DNA from: Marinifilum sp965230805
GTDB lineage: Bacteria; Bacteroidota; Bacteroidia; Bacteroidales; Marinifilaceae
DNA length: 64,000 bases
Reading direction: 5' to 3'
NCBI RefSeq assembly: GCF_965230805.1
Contig: NZ_OZ246019.1
Span: 2,728,001 to 2,792,000 of the forward strand
A model generated the notes under the pieces. It saw only the letters and a list, made by a program, of their open reading frames with translations. It searched no databases and was not told where the DNA came from. Positions 34,830 to 43,476 of the stretch are shown here, piece by piece (the stretch's first letter is position 1; every line of letters starts with the position of its first letter). The position numbers and the translations under genes are program-made.

Positions 34830-35696
34830 GCTAAATTTTCTTTTATTTTCAAGTTTGATTTTTTCATTTACTTCGTTCATCAGCCAAGCAGGGGTTGAAG
34901 TGGCACCACTTACACCTACTGATTTTGCCCTTGCAAACCAACTCATATCTATATCATGTGGCTCCGATATGAAATAGCTATTTCGATTTGTGCCTTTACA
35001 AACATCAAAAAGCAATTTGCCATTTGAACTTTTTTTGCCACCTACAAAAACAATTACATCATGCTTTTGCGCAAACTCCTTCATCAAAGGAAGCCTGTTT
35101 GCTACCTTCCTGCATATTGTATCATGTGCCTTAAAGGAGGCATTCGTTGTTTTTTGCAAATGTTGTCGAATCAAATTAAAACCCTCAATGGTTTTTGTTG
35201 TTTGCGAGAACAATTCAACAGGTAAATCCGGATTAACGGATTTAAGATCTTTTACAGTTTCAATTACAATTGCATTTCCTTCGGTTTGGCCAAGCAATCC
35301 ATTTACTTCGGCATGCCCTTTTTTACCGTAAATTAAAATCTGACCCTTGTCTTCTTTAATTGCTTGGTAAGCTTTTTTAATTCTTTTCTGAAGGGTTAAA
35401 ACCACCGGGCAAGTGGCATCAACTATTTCGTTGTTATTTTTCTTCGCTATTTCATACGATGAGGGTGGTTCGCCATGAGCTCGAAACAGAACTTTTTTTT
35501 CTTTTAAGTCTTTGTATTCATCATGTTTAATGCTTTGCAATCCTAAATCATTAAGGCGATTTACCTCAATATTGTTGTGAACGATATCGCCAATACAATA
35601 GAGTTGACCATCTTTAGTTAGGTGTTCTTCTGCCTTCTTAATTGCATTTACCACACCAAAACAGAAACCGGCATTAGGATCAATTTCTACCTTCAT
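33849..35696 (-). CDS. ispH-pfkA: Fused IspH (HMBPP reductase) - PfkA (6-phosphofructokinase)
   Basis: One uninterrupted frame of 615 codons holds two complete enzymes. Residues 1-289 are IspH, last step of the MEP isoprenoid pathway. The three iron-sulfur cysteines are C12 (GFCFGV), C96 (DATCPVV) and C195 (DTICRKV); the GKKGHAEVNG, SSNG and GVSGATSTPAWL motifs are also intact. Residues 290-615 are PfkA, with GVLTSGGDAPGMNAAIRAV, IGGDGTFSG, PGTIDNDL and GHMQRGGSPSAFDR. The join KLENKRKFS-MSRIKKIG has no linker and no stop. Met290 is exactly where a separate PfkA would start, so pfkA could also be translated on its own. The two genes are usually separate neighbours. cmk lies 17 bases upstream. 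Both activities are near certain; the single polypeptide is not proven. Confidence 0.9.
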   Translation of the reverse strand: MKVEIDPNAGFCFGVVNAIKKAEEHLTKDGQLYCIGDIVHNNIEVNRLNDLGLQSIKHDEYKDLKEKKVLFRAHGEPPSSYEIAKKNNNEIVDATCPVVLTLQKRIKKAYQAIKEDKGQILIYGKKGHAEVNGLLGQTEGNAIVIETVKDLKSVNPDLPVELFSQTTKTIEGFNLIRQHLQKTTNASFKAHDTICRKVANRLPLMKEFAQKHDVIVFVGGKKSSNGKLLFDVCKGTNRNSYFISEPHDIDMSWFARAKSVGVSGATSTPAWLMNEVNEKIKLENKRKFSMSRIKKIGVLTSGGDAPGMNAAIRAVVRTAIFNKIEVVGIKQGYEGLINGNFKKMKSHDVSNIIGKGGTVLRSARSQEFRTFEGRQKAYQQMLDNKIDALVVIGGDGTFSGARIFTQEHDIPVVGIPGTIDNDLYGTDYTIGYDTAINTVIEAVDKIRDTASAHNRLFFIEVMGRDAGFIALRSGIATGAEAILIPEKETHAKELQSYLEKGYKEHKSSGIVIVAEGDKSGGAYTIAKEIEKEHPEYDIRVSILGHMQRGGSPSAFDRVTASTLGVAAVEALLDDQKSIMVGLVNGDVTHVPFNKTIKNKKKVKDTYLHINEILSI

Positions 35697-35713
35697 TGCT
35701 TACTCTTTTACAG

Positions 35714-36412
35714 TCATTTAACGACTTCGTTCATCTTTGCAATAATCCAATCCAGTTGCTCTTCTTTGCTGAGCTTGCTATTGTTTAACACGATTGCATC
35801 TTCAGCTTTTCTTAAAGGGCTCTCATCTCTGTTTTCGTCGATATAATCTCTTTTCTTTACATTTTCACGTATCTCCTCAAGAGATACTGTATCACCTTTA
35901 TCTTTCAATTCTTTATAACGACGAATTGCTCTTACTTCAACATCGGCAGTCATAAAAATTTTCAAATCAGCATCCGGAAACACTACTGTTCCTATATCTC
36001 TTCCGTCCATAATTACGCCACCATCTTTGCTTAATTCGCGCTGAAAAGCAACCATTTTTTCGCGTACAAACCTAATTTTTGCAATTAAGCTTACGTTATC
36101 TGATACTTCGAGAGAACGAATCTCATCTTCAACCAATGCGTTGTTTAAGTAGGTTTCATGACCTTGTTTTCGGTCATTATACTTAAATGATATAGAAACC
36201 TGATCGATTAAATGACTTAATTTATTTTCGTCTACTTTTTCATTTTTCACCAAATTGTTTCGCATTGCAAATAGAGTAATCACTCTATACATTGCTCCAC
36301 TATCGATATAGATGTAATTTATTTTTTTTGCTAAATCTTTGGCAACGGTACTTTTGCCGCATGATGAATGACCATCAATGGCTATAATTAGTTTCTTTTC
36401 AGATATATTCAT
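35714..36412 (-). CDS. cmk: Cytidylate kinase
   Basis: Phosphorylates CMP and dCMP. The ATG at 36412 (MNISEKKLIIAIDGHSSCGK) gives 232 residues. The longer frame to 36484 would run through the promoter motif at 36447-36454. The P-loop is GHSSCGKST (about 14-22), followed by YIDSGAMYR and MDGRDIGTVVFPDADLKIF, all typical of Cmk. It starts a likely operon with the ispH-pfkA gene. Confidence 0.93.
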   Translation of the reverse strand: MNISEKKLIIAIDGHSSCGKSTVAKDLAKKINYIYIDSGAMYRVITLFAMRNNLVKNEKVDENKLSHLIDQVSISFKYNDRKQGHETYLNNALVEDEIRSLEVSDNVSLIAKIRFVREKMVAFQRELSKDGGVIMDGRDIGTVVFPDADLKIFMTADVEVRAIRRYKELKDKGDTVSLEEIRENVKKRDYIDENRDESPLRKAEDAIVLNNSKLSKEEQLDWIIAKMNEVVK

Positions 36413-36446
36413 TCGTTGTATTGCTTGTTTTTTTTGCAATTGGGTA

Positions 36447-36454
36447 CAAAAGTA
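36447..36454 (-). promoter_or_regulatory. -7 promoter motif of cmk
   Basis: TACTTTTG on the minus strand (TAnnTTTG), 34 bases before the ATG at 36412. A TTG lies 14 bases further upstream, shorter than the usual spacing. Confidence 0.45.
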
Positions 36455-36558
36455 GTAAGAAAATCGGTCAATAATAGGTTTCACGATCTAAAAATGCAGA
36501 CGATTCAGGCACGTACTCGTCTGTAAACGATTGAAATGCGACTTAAAGAATAAAGAAA

Positions 36559-37590
36559 TTACCTAAAATTAAAGTTGCTAAGTCGGGTACTTACCGAAAA
36601 ATGACTGCTTGAGCCTGCCAAATGGTATTTTGCCGAGGCGAAATTGATGCGGAAACGAGAAACCGTTAAACCAAATCCCCAAGTAAAACCTACTGTAGAT
36701 TTCTTCTCATCTACACCAAGTTCATCTCTTCGCTGAAAGTTATACCCCAAACGAAGGCTAAAGTTTTTGCTAGGGAGAAACTCAGCTCCTAAAATTAAAT
36801 GCTTTGCAGCTTTGTCAATAAATCCGTTTTCTGAAGATTGGTTGGTGAAAGAATTATCTACTTGATTTAATTCTGATCGATAGGATTGATCGAACTTTTC
36901 AAGATGTCGATAGGTAATTGCAAAAGCGAAAGGAGCATGCTGTAGTTTTGTGCTCATTCCAATTAAAATTTCGTTGGGCAAATCTTCTCTGTGCGATCCG
37001 TAATATGCTTTTATTTGATATCCAAAATTGCGTGCAAGTATTGAAGCTCTAAAGAGCTCATCAGAGCTATTGTAGATTACAGCCAAATCGCTTGCCAAAC
37101 CAAAGGACTTGTATTTTTCAAGCGACGAGTATATTGGTTTTAGGGTGACTCCAATGCGCAAATTTTTATTGATTTCTTTTCCGTAACAGATAAAAAGAGC
37201 ATAATCTGAGGCCTTAAAATTACCGGTGATATCACCCTGTACATCGGCCTCGGTAAATTCTCCATAGTTTACGTAGTGCATTCCCAAAGAGAAAGTACCA
37301 ATGTTCTTATAGCTTCTGGTGTATGAAGCATACCCATAGTTGATATCTGCCAAATAACTTACATAGTTCAGATTCACCGATTGATCCAATTCGGGGTGTA
37401 AGGCTGCGGGATTGTAAAAAGCATAATCGGCATCTACATTTCCCAATGCAATTTGGTCTCCTCCCAGGGCAGCAACACGAGCAGAACTTCCTAAATTCAG
37501 GAATTCATATGTATTCTCGCCGGCAGATTGAGAAAAAGTCTGTAAGCCGGATAGCATTAGGAAGAGACATATGACTAGTGTTCTGTTCAT
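36559..37590 (-). CDS. porQ: Type IX secretion system protein PorQ
   Basis: Outer-membrane barrel of the FadL/PorV/PorQ family, linked to delivery or attachment of type IX cargo at the cell surface. The 343 residues have a signal peptide (1-20), then the PorQ opening YEFLNLGSSARVAALGGDQ and DADYAFYNPAALHPE. Strands alternate to the C-terminal LSNFNFR. PorQ beside cmk is a recurrent arrangement in Bacteroidota. No other T9SS core genes occur in this window. Confidence 0.82.
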   Translation of the reverse strand: MNRTLVICLFLMLSGLQTFSQSAGENTYEFLNLGSSARVAALGGDQIALGNVDADYAFYNPAALHPELDQSVNLNYVSYLADINYGYASYTRSYKNIGTFSLGMHYVNYGEFTEADVQGDITGNFKASDYALFICYGKEINKNLRIGVTLKPIYSSLEKYKSFGLASDLAVIYNSSDELFRASILARNFGYQIKAYYGSHREDLPNEILIGMSTKLQHAPFAFAITYRHLEKFDQSYRSELNQVDNSFTNQSSENGFIDKAAKHLILGAEFLPSKNFSLRLGYNFQRRDELGVDEKKSTVGFTWGFGLTVSRFRINFASAKYHLAGSSSHFSVSTRLSNFNFR

Positions 37591-37736
37591 TTGTAATGTT
37601 ATGAAACGAGAATGATTAAAAATAAGTGTTCAACATACACGGTAATGATTATTTTGATCTTGTGACTTCCATCTTACAAATGGAAAAAAATTGAGCAGAT
37701 GGAATTTAAAGATATAAATCCGATTCGAAACGAGTC

Positions 37737-38243
37737 TTACAATTGATCTTTTTTCTTCTTCAATCTATCGCTTACTTCATAAACTGCCGGGCAATAATGT
37801 GTATTTTTTAAGCTAAGATTTAAAATCTGATAAAAGCGTTTGCGATCGGTGTGAGGGTATTCGCGGCAGGCTCTTGGACGGTTCTCATAAACCATACAGT
37901 AATTGTCGGGCATTAAAAATGGGCAAGGAGCTTCTCGAAAAACATAGTCGTTGTCATTATCAACTTCCAGGTACCGATTTATAAGATCTGCTGGTTTCAT
38001 GCGAAGATGCTTGCTCAACCTTTCAATGTCTTTATCGATAATAATGGGGCTAATGCTCTTACAGCAGTTGGCACATTCCAGGCAGTCCAATTCTTTAAAC
38101 ACCTCATCGTGCAATGCGTGAACGATCTTATCAAGTTGTTTTGGTTTTTTCTTTTTCAATTTGGCAAAAAACTCTTTGGTATCGGCCTCGGTTTGATTGG
38201 CTTTTACCTTCAATTGCTCTAAATCGATCTTTATTTTTCCCAT
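37737..38243 (-). CDS. YkgJ-family cysteine-cluster protein
   Basis: 168-residue cytoplasmic protein with the zinc/iron chelator-type cysteine cluster CLECANCCKS (about 54-63), then CPFL, YCMVYENRPRACREYPH and a late CPAVYE. The pattern CX2CX2CC...C...C...C defines the YkgJ/CxxCxxCC family. Its biochemical function is not established. The start lies 4 bases after the stop of the EamA transporter on the same strand, so the two are co-transcribed. Confidence 0.82.
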   Translation of the reverse strand: MGKIKIDLEQLKVKANQTEADTKEFFAKLKKKKPKQLDKIVHALHDEVFKELDCLECANCCKSISPIIIDKDIERLSKHLRMKPADLINRYLEVDNDNDYVFREAPCPFLMPDNYCMVYENRPRACREYPHTDRKRFYQILNLSLKNTHYCPAVYEVSDRLKKKKDQL

Positions 38244-38247
38244 GAAA

Positions 38248-39147
38248 TTACTTCTTAACTTTTGAGAATTTTAGTTTGGCCTGCGATAAAAACAAACCGG
38301 ATATCACAATTGAGATCCCGATCATTTTTTGGAATGAGAGTGTTTCATTCAATACAAAAAATGCAAAAATTGCCGTAAATACGGGTATTGCATTAATAAA
38401 GACATTCGATTTGTTGATGCCCAAATGTTTGATTCCGTAGGTAAATAAAATAAAAGCCAATGAAGAAGCAAAAACAGCCAACTCTATCAAAGCGATCCAT
38501 ACTTTTAAAGTGGGTTGAGCACTTAAAAAGTGATTCAGCTCAAAGCTTAGAAATAGTGGTAAAAAGAAAGCGATGCCAATTAAGTTTTGGTAGGAAATCA
38601 GCGTAAGCGGACTGTATTTCGAAGCCAAACCTTTAAGTACAATGGAATAGCCTACTGCTGCTGCCACGGCTAAAAACATTAATGCAATTCCCAAAGGCGA
38701 GGCCACCAAATTGAATTCTTTGTTAAAGATGATTACACCCACACCAATTACCGAAAATATTATTCCCAATACAATTTTTGAACTGATTTTCTCTTTGTGG
38801 AACAAGTAAGCTCCGAAAGGAGAGAATAAGGGAATGGTAGAAATGATTACTGCTCCAAGAGTTGAGGATACAAGCTTTAAGCCTAAGCTTTCGCCTAAAA
38901 AGTAAAGGAATGGCTCAAAAAAAGCCAATAGGATCAAATGCAATCTGTCTTCTTTTTTTATGCTTTGAATACGGTTTAAGCTTTTACCGATAATGAATAA
39001 AAGAAAGGATGAAATGATAAGACGCAGCAATACAGTTGTTATAGGATTGTACACCAGGTACACTATTTTTACCCATACATAAGAGAAACTCCAAAAAAGC
39101 ATTGCCATTACAATGCTGGCATACACCACAAGAGATTGTTTGTTCAT
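38248..39147 (-). CDS. EamA/DMT-family transporter
   Basis: 299-residue inner-membrane protein with about ten helices, arranged as two EamA repeats of five helices. WSFSYVWVKIVY and RLIISSFLLF stand in the first repeat; IELAVFASSLAFILFTYGIKHLG and AIPVFTAIFAFFVLNE in the second. A basic tail follows. It probably exports small metabolites or amino acids, but the substrate is not deducible. It lies upstream of the YkgJ gene in the same transcript. Confidence 0.85.
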   Translation of the reverse strand: MNKQSLVVYASIVMAMLFWSFSYVWVKIVYLVYNPITTVLLRLIISSFLLFIIGKSLNRIQSIKKEDRLHLILLAFFEPFLYFLGESLGLKLVSSTLGAVIISTIPLFSPFGAYLFHKEKISSKIVLGIIFSVIGVGVIIFNKEFNLVASPLGIALMFLAVAAAVGYSIVLKGLASKYSPLTLISYQNLIGIAFFLPLFLSFELNHFLSAQPTLKVWIALIELAVFASSLAFILFTYGIKHLGINKSNVFINAIPVFTAIFAFFVLNETLSFQKMIGISIVISGLFLSQAKLKFSKVKK

Positions 39148-39257
39148 TTTCGATTGGCTTGAATATTTTGAGGCGAAAATACTGATTTATTTTGAGCTTT
39201 CGGGCAAATGTGTATTCCAACAAGTTAATCGCAAGTAGGTCTATGTAATTTCTACTT

Positions 39258-39524
39258 AACGTGAGTTCGAGGAAAAATTCGTTCACAGTTTGATCTGATT
39301 TTGAGTAGAAATTTTCTCAAATATTCGAAGGAATATCGGGATATTTCAAGAAGATTTGAGGAAATTTATGCCTAAAGCAGGCAAACACATAATGGAAAGT
39401 TCTCTTTACGACATCTTCACATTAAAAATTCCTCAAAATAGCACGCTATTCTTTCCAAATTTTTAATGCAAATCTATCGCAAATATAACTTTCTGTGGAT
39501 AGAATTTTACGTCGAACTCACGTT
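39258..39524 (+). repeat. MITE-like element, copy D (full length)
   Basis: 267 bp in the orientation of copy A, from AACGTGAGTTCGAGG to CGTCGAACTCACGTT, with the direct repeat ACTT on both sides (39254-39257 and 39525-39528). Directly after it, 39527-39555 resembles a degenerate further left end (AAAATCAGTGCAAACTGTGA). Confidence 0.82.
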
Positions 39525-39750
39525 ACTTAAAATCAGTGCAAACTGTGACAATATTTTTAGTGGAGCTTAGGCGAATACCTTCACGATTGTTTTCATTTTA
39601 GAAAGCACCCAAAATAATTCATGCAATGCTGTTACAATTAACAACGAAATTTTGGAGATCGTATCCCATGCGAATACACTCTTTCGCTAAACAAAAATCT
39701 CCACTTCAATAAACAGTGAGGAATTACTTTCTTTTCTTACCTGCGAGTAG

Positions 39751-39825
39751 TTTGACCCGACAACTGCATACACTTTGACCCAACAACTGCATACACTTTG
39801 ACTCGACAACTGCATACACTTTGAC
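39751..39825. repeat. 23-bp tandem repeat, 3.3 units
   Basis: Units at 39751, 39774 and 39797 share TTTGAC, then a two- to three-base variable part, then ACAACTGCATACAC. A fourth is cut after TTTGAC. It lies between MITE copies D and E. Confidence 0.8.
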
Positions 39826-39836
39826 ATTCAAAGTGC

Positions 39837-39884
39837 AGGCACTCTTACACTCAGTAGGCATACACTCTTAGTGTAAGAGTGCCT
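39837..39884. repeat. 15-bp perfect inverted repeat
   Basis: AGGCACTCTTACACT (39837-39851) and AGTGTAAGAGTGCCT (39870-39884), separated by 18 bases that themselves contain the related GGCATACACTCTT. No T-run follows and no gene is near, so a terminator role is unlikely. Confidence 0.7.
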
Positions 39885-39907
39885 ATACTCTTGTAATTCT
39901 TATTCTT

Positions 39908-40160
39908 AACGTGAGTTCGACGTAAAATTCGTTCGTTTGATCTGATTTTGAGTAGAGATTTTCTCAAATTTTCGAAGGAATATCGGGATATTTCAAGAAG
40001 GTTTGAGGAGATTTATGCCTAAAGCAGGCAAACACATAATGGAAAGTTCTCTTTACGACATCTTCACATTAAAAATTCCTCAAAATAGCCCGCTATTCTT
40101 TCCAAATTTTTAATGCAAATCTAACTTTCTGTGGATAGAATTTTAAGTCGAACTCACGTT
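39908..40160 (+). repeat. MITE-like element, copy E (two small deletions)
   Basis: 253 bp in the orientation of copy A. It lacks about 5 bases near the left end and about 9 near the right end relative to copy D. It is flanked by the direct repeat ATTCTT (39902-39907 and 40161-40166). The remainder of the gap to 40422 holds a segment similar to 31061-31110 and a 67-codon minus-strand frame that I do not accept as a gene. Confidence 0.8.
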
Positions 40161-40422
40161 ATTCTTAACAAAGCAGATAAAATTCAGTAAGGAGAGCATA
40201 TCCTTCATCTCAAAGGCATTTGATGCTCTTACTTGCGCGAGGGTATTAATGGTTTACCAAAGAGATCCACATTTTGAATCGTCCCAAACTCAAACAGCTC
40301 TGCTATTTCAGATGCTTGCATGTTCTTGCCAAGAGCTTTCATTGTCTCAACAGCAAAGTTTGTGCTCTTCGCAATTGGGTTCATGCGTATTCCAACAAAA
40401 TAGATGTGCTTTACGGGTAATC

Positions 40423-41148
40423 TTAATGACAACAGGAAGGTTCTTCTTGCTGAGCTTCTTCAATAGGAACCGTCATTGCTTTTTCCGGTGGACTTAAATA
40501 TGGGATGTTAAGGCTTAATCCACGAAGTATGAATAGCACGCCAATAAATACAATTGCATAGGGAATAAGTTTGCTTATTTTTTTGCGCAGTTCCAATGTA
40601 ATCATGTTTCCGATAAGGGAAATTGCCAGGAGCATGGGCAAAGTGCCCAAACCGAATATAAACATGAAAAGGCTACCACCCACGGATGATCCTGTTGCAA
40701 TAGCTCCTGCAATGGCAAAGTAAACCAATCCACAGGGTAATAATCCGTTTAACAAGCCAATCATTAACAAGGCTCCGTAGCTTCGTTGCGCAAATAGTTT
40801 TCCCAACGACATTTTTACTTTCCCAACGAAAGAAAATATGCCTTTATCGGCATTGAATCGATTTTTATAGATGGATGGGGTGATTACCGAAAGAATCATG
40901 ATGGCTCCCATAATAACAGATACCCATTGTTGAAAACCACTCATCACCAAGCCGCGACCCAAAAGGCCAAATATGGCTCCCATCGCTGCATAGGTAATGG
41001 CTCTGCCCAAATTGTATAAAACGCCCCCAAATATTCTTGCTAACCACGAATCGGTTTTTAATGGAATTGCCAATGCGATAGGTCCACACATTCCAATGCA
41101 GTGAAAGCTTCCTAAAAGTCCTAATGTTAATGCTGATATATATACCAT
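40423..41148 (-). CDS. Sulfite exporter TauE/SafE-like (UreH domain) membrane protein of the cbb3 cluster
   Basis: 241 residues from the ATG at 41148 (MVYISALTLGLLGSFHCIGM). Six helices are predicted; GSFHCIGMCGPIALAI and NGLLPCGLVYFAIAGAIA carry the paired Cys/Pro motifs of the family. The tail ends EEPSCCH. A homologous gene is regularly found at the end of cbb3 oxidase clusters in Bacteroidota. A role in copper delivery or oxidase assembly is inferred from this context and the Cys-rich ends, not shown. An in-frame ATG at 41178 is a less likely start. Confidence 0.78.
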   Translation of the reverse strand: MVYISALTLGLLGSFHCIGMCGPIALAIPLKTDSWLARIFGGVLYNLGRAITYAAMGAIFGLLGRGLVMSGFQQWVSVIMGAIMILSVITPSIYKNRFNADKGIFSFVGKVKMSLGKLFAQRSYGALLMIGLLNGLLPCGLVYFAIAGAIATGSSVGGSLFMFIFGLGTLPMLLAISLIGNMITLELRKKISKLIPYAIVFIGVLFILRGLSLNIPYLSPPEKAMTVPIEEAQQEEPSCCH

Positions 41149-41202
41149 ATGTTTGTTCTGTTTAAGCACACTGTGCACTAAGTTCTTTGTGCTTAGCTTA
41201 CT

Positions 41203-41223
41203 ATTTTACATCGAACTCACGTT
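41203..41223 (-). repeat. Solo MITE terminus at the end of fixH
   Basis: ATTTTACATCGAACTCACGTT differs from the MITE right end by one base, without internal element sequence. Its outermost AA forms part of the fixH TAA stop codon (41222-41224, minus strand). Confidence 0.6.
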
Positions 41224-41668
41224 ATTTACTCAAATAAATTGCCTCTTCCTTATAGTAAGCAACATCATTATAAACCCAATCTAATTTAATGGTGTATCGT
41301 CCTTGTAACAGTTCATCTGTACTAATTACATGAACACCACTATCGGTTAAAGCCAATTTGTATTTCAAATCCAAATCGTAATCGGCAGGTCGGTACACAA
41401 TAATGTCACCTTTTACACCCGATCTCATACCGAGGGGAAAGGTGATTTCAATATTGTTTCCTACCTGTTTAATCGTAACGGGGTTTTCCAATTGTTGTGC
41501 ATTTCTTATCTTATTGATCTTATCTTGATGCTTCACCCCGGTAGGATAATAATCCTTCGATACCAGGTTTATTTTTTGTGTTGTACTAAATCCAACAAAA
41601 ATTAATACACCAATAACATATAGCGATGCCATAATTCCCAGTTTTGTACCCCAACTTAGTTTCTTCAT
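41222..41668 (-). CDS. ccoH: FixH/CcoH-like cbb3 oxidase assembly protein
   Basis: 148-residue membrane-anchored protein with one N-terminal helix (about 9-28) and an extracytoplasmic beta-rich domain of the FixH family (ITFPLGMRSGVKGDIIVYRP, GRYTIKLDWVYND). FixH-type proteins help assemble or stabilise the cbb3 oxidase and its copper loading. It is separated from ccoG by a 306-base spacer in which I see no feature, unusual in this otherwise compact cluster. Its stop codon is formed with a MITE end. Confidence 0.82.
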   Translation of the reverse strand: MKKLSWGTKLGIMASLYVIGVLIFVGFSTTQKINLVSKDYYPTGVKHQDKINKIRNAQQLENPVTIKQVGNNIEITFPLGMRSGVKGDIIVYRPADYDLDLKYKLALTDSGVHVISTDELLQGRYTIKLDWVYNDVAYYKEEAIYLSK

Positions 41669-41974
41669 TTCCTTTTAATATTTAGATTTTAGTATCGCTT
41701 CGCAAGAAAAATTACTATTCCCCCTAGTTTGCACTTGATACTTTTATCTTATTCCGGCATTACCACGAAATCAGACTTGTTCTTTTTTGCAAGGCTCTCT
41801 TACTGCAATATCATAGATAATGTTCTTCACAGAGTTCCGAATCTTGCCAGTGATGCGTTTAGTTGTTTATATGTTTCTTCCATTTGTCAGATGCAAGCCA
41901 CAAGGTCTAAACAATCAATAGCGTGTATGTTTTGTAATTATTTTAAACCTGCTCGTTTCAAAATAAAACTGGTA

Positions 41975-43375
41975 TTAATTCGGTCCAACAAAAGTTAAAT
42001 CCACCTCTTCAATTAATTTCTGATCAGCATAAACTCCAATGCTAATCGGTATTTGATCACCTTTAACTGCCGACTTAGGAAGAATGGCAAAAAATACGCC
42101 TTCTTTTATTGAGCTAGCATCGGCTTTTAAGTCTTCACCAATTACCTTTATCTCACCTTTGTGATCCATAATTTTAAAGTGAATTGGTACTTCCAGGGTA
42201 GTTTTGTTTACCACCTTAAAACTATACATGTTACTGATATTGCCGTGATCCTGTTGCTGATACATTAATCCCGGTGTACGCAGAATGATTGCTTCCAAAT
42301 CGGTTCTTGAGGCAAACAAACCAATAACAACACCAATTAAAGCGGTAAGAACAACGGTGTAGGCAATTTTACGAACAGGCCAGTTGTTCTTTTTGCCTTC
42401 GGCGATGTTTTTTTCAGAATCGAAACGAATCAGTCCCTTGGGTTTTCCCACCCATTCCATTACCGAATTACATTCATCGATACAGGCAGTGCAGTTGATG
42501 CATTCCAATTGTGTACCATCGCGAACATCAATACCTGTAGGACAAACATCAACACATTGATAACAATCGATGCAATCACCTTTGCCTTCGGCTTCGCGAT
42601 CTTCACCAGCTTCCAGTGGAGCACGTTCTTCGCCTCGTTTGTAGTCATAGGCAACCACTATGGTATTTGAATCAAGCAATACACCTTGCAATCTGCCGTA
42701 AGGACAGATCATTCCGCATACCTGTTCTCTTAATTTGGCAAATACAAAGTACATGACTCCCGAGAATGCCAAAGCCACAGTAAATCCAACCTTATGCTCA
42801 GATATCGGTTCATTTATGATTTTCCACAATTCATCAATTCCAATGATATAGCTCAGGAATGTGTTGGTGATGAGGAAACAAATGGCATAAAATACAATTG
42901 TTTTTAAGCTTTTCTTCCAAAATTTCTCGAAGGTAAACGATTGGGCATTCAGTTTCCTTTGTTCCTGATGTGACCCTTCGATTAAATATTCGATTTTTCT
43001 GAAGATGAACTCCATGAAAACAGTTTGCGGGCATGTCCACCCGCACCAAATTCTTCCGTAACTAACGGTAAAAAACACGATGAACACAAATAAAGTGATC
43101 ATTGAAAAAAGAAAGATGTGAAAATCCTGAGGCCAAAACCTTACACCAAATAGAATAAATTTTCTTTCCAGAACATTTAAAAGAAACAATGGTTCACCGC
43201 CTATTTTTACAAAAGGCAATCCAAACATCAGCGCAAGCAAAGTATAACTCACTATATTTCTGTAGTTATATAGTTTACCTTTGGGTTTTTGTGCATAAAC
43301 CCATCTTCGCTTTCCACTATCATTAAGCGTGGCTAGCTGATCACGATAAGTGTTGTAAGGATTTTCAGAAGTCAT
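41975..43375 (-). CDS. ccoG: Cytochrome c oxidase accessory protein CcoG (FixG/RdxA)
   Basis: 466-residue inner-membrane ferredoxin that reduces copper(II) during cbb3 assembly. Several helices in the first half carry the CGWTCPQTVFMEF and CGMICPYGRLQG motifs. Two [4Fe-4S] sites lie in the middle, CIDCYQCVDVCP and CINCTACIDEC (about 268-306). The C-terminal Ig-like FixG domain begins after a helix near residue 345. The upstream spacer carries a 13-bp perfect inverted repeat. Confidence 0.93.
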   Translation of the reverse strand: MTSENPYNTYRDQLATLNDSGKRRWVYAQKPKGKLYNYRNIVSYTLLALMFGLPFVKIGGEPLFLLNVLERKFILFGVRFWPQDFHIFLFSMITLFVFIVFFTVSYGRIWCGWTCPQTVFMEFIFRKIEYLIEGSHQEQRKLNAQSFTFEKFWKKSLKTIVFYAICFLITNTFLSYIIGIDELWKIINEPISEHKVGFTVALAFSGVMYFVFAKLREQVCGMICPYGRLQGVLLDSNTIVVAYDYKRGEERAPLEAGEDREAEGKGDCIDCYQCVDVCPTGIDVRDGTQLECINCTACIDECNSVMEWVGKPKGLIRFDSEKNIAEGKKNNWPVRKIAYTVVLTALIGVVIGLFASRTDLEAIILRTPGLMYQQQDHGNISNMYSFKVVNKTTLEVPIHFKIMDHKGEIKVIGEDLKADASSIKEGVFFAILPKSAVKGDQIPISIGVYADQKLIEEVDLTFVGPN

Positions 43376-43396
43376 TTTTTGTTTATTGTAAGTTAT

Positions 43397-43448
43397 AAGT
43401 ACTTAAAGTATCTGAGCTTGTAATTTAAAACCAGAACTTTAAGTACTT
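43397..43448. repeat. Inverted repeat in the ccoP-ccoG spacer
   Basis: AAGTACTTAAAGT (43397-43409) and ACTTTAAGTACTT (43436-43448) are perfectly complementary, with 26 bases between. There is no T-run, so it may act as an mRNA-stability or processing hairpin. Confidence 0.6.
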
Positions 43449-43476
43449 AAGGCATTTTAAGTATTTTAATACTGTA

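Noticed and set aside
40229..40432. 67-codon minus-strand ORF overlapping the end of the SafE-like gene
   Set aside because: No recognised family, overlaps a supported gene, and lies in repeat-derived sequence; kept only as part of the decayed-fragment finding.
41729..41998. 89-codon plus-strand ORF in the fixH-ccoG spacer
   Set aside because: Runs into ccoG on the opposite strand and shows no family pattern.
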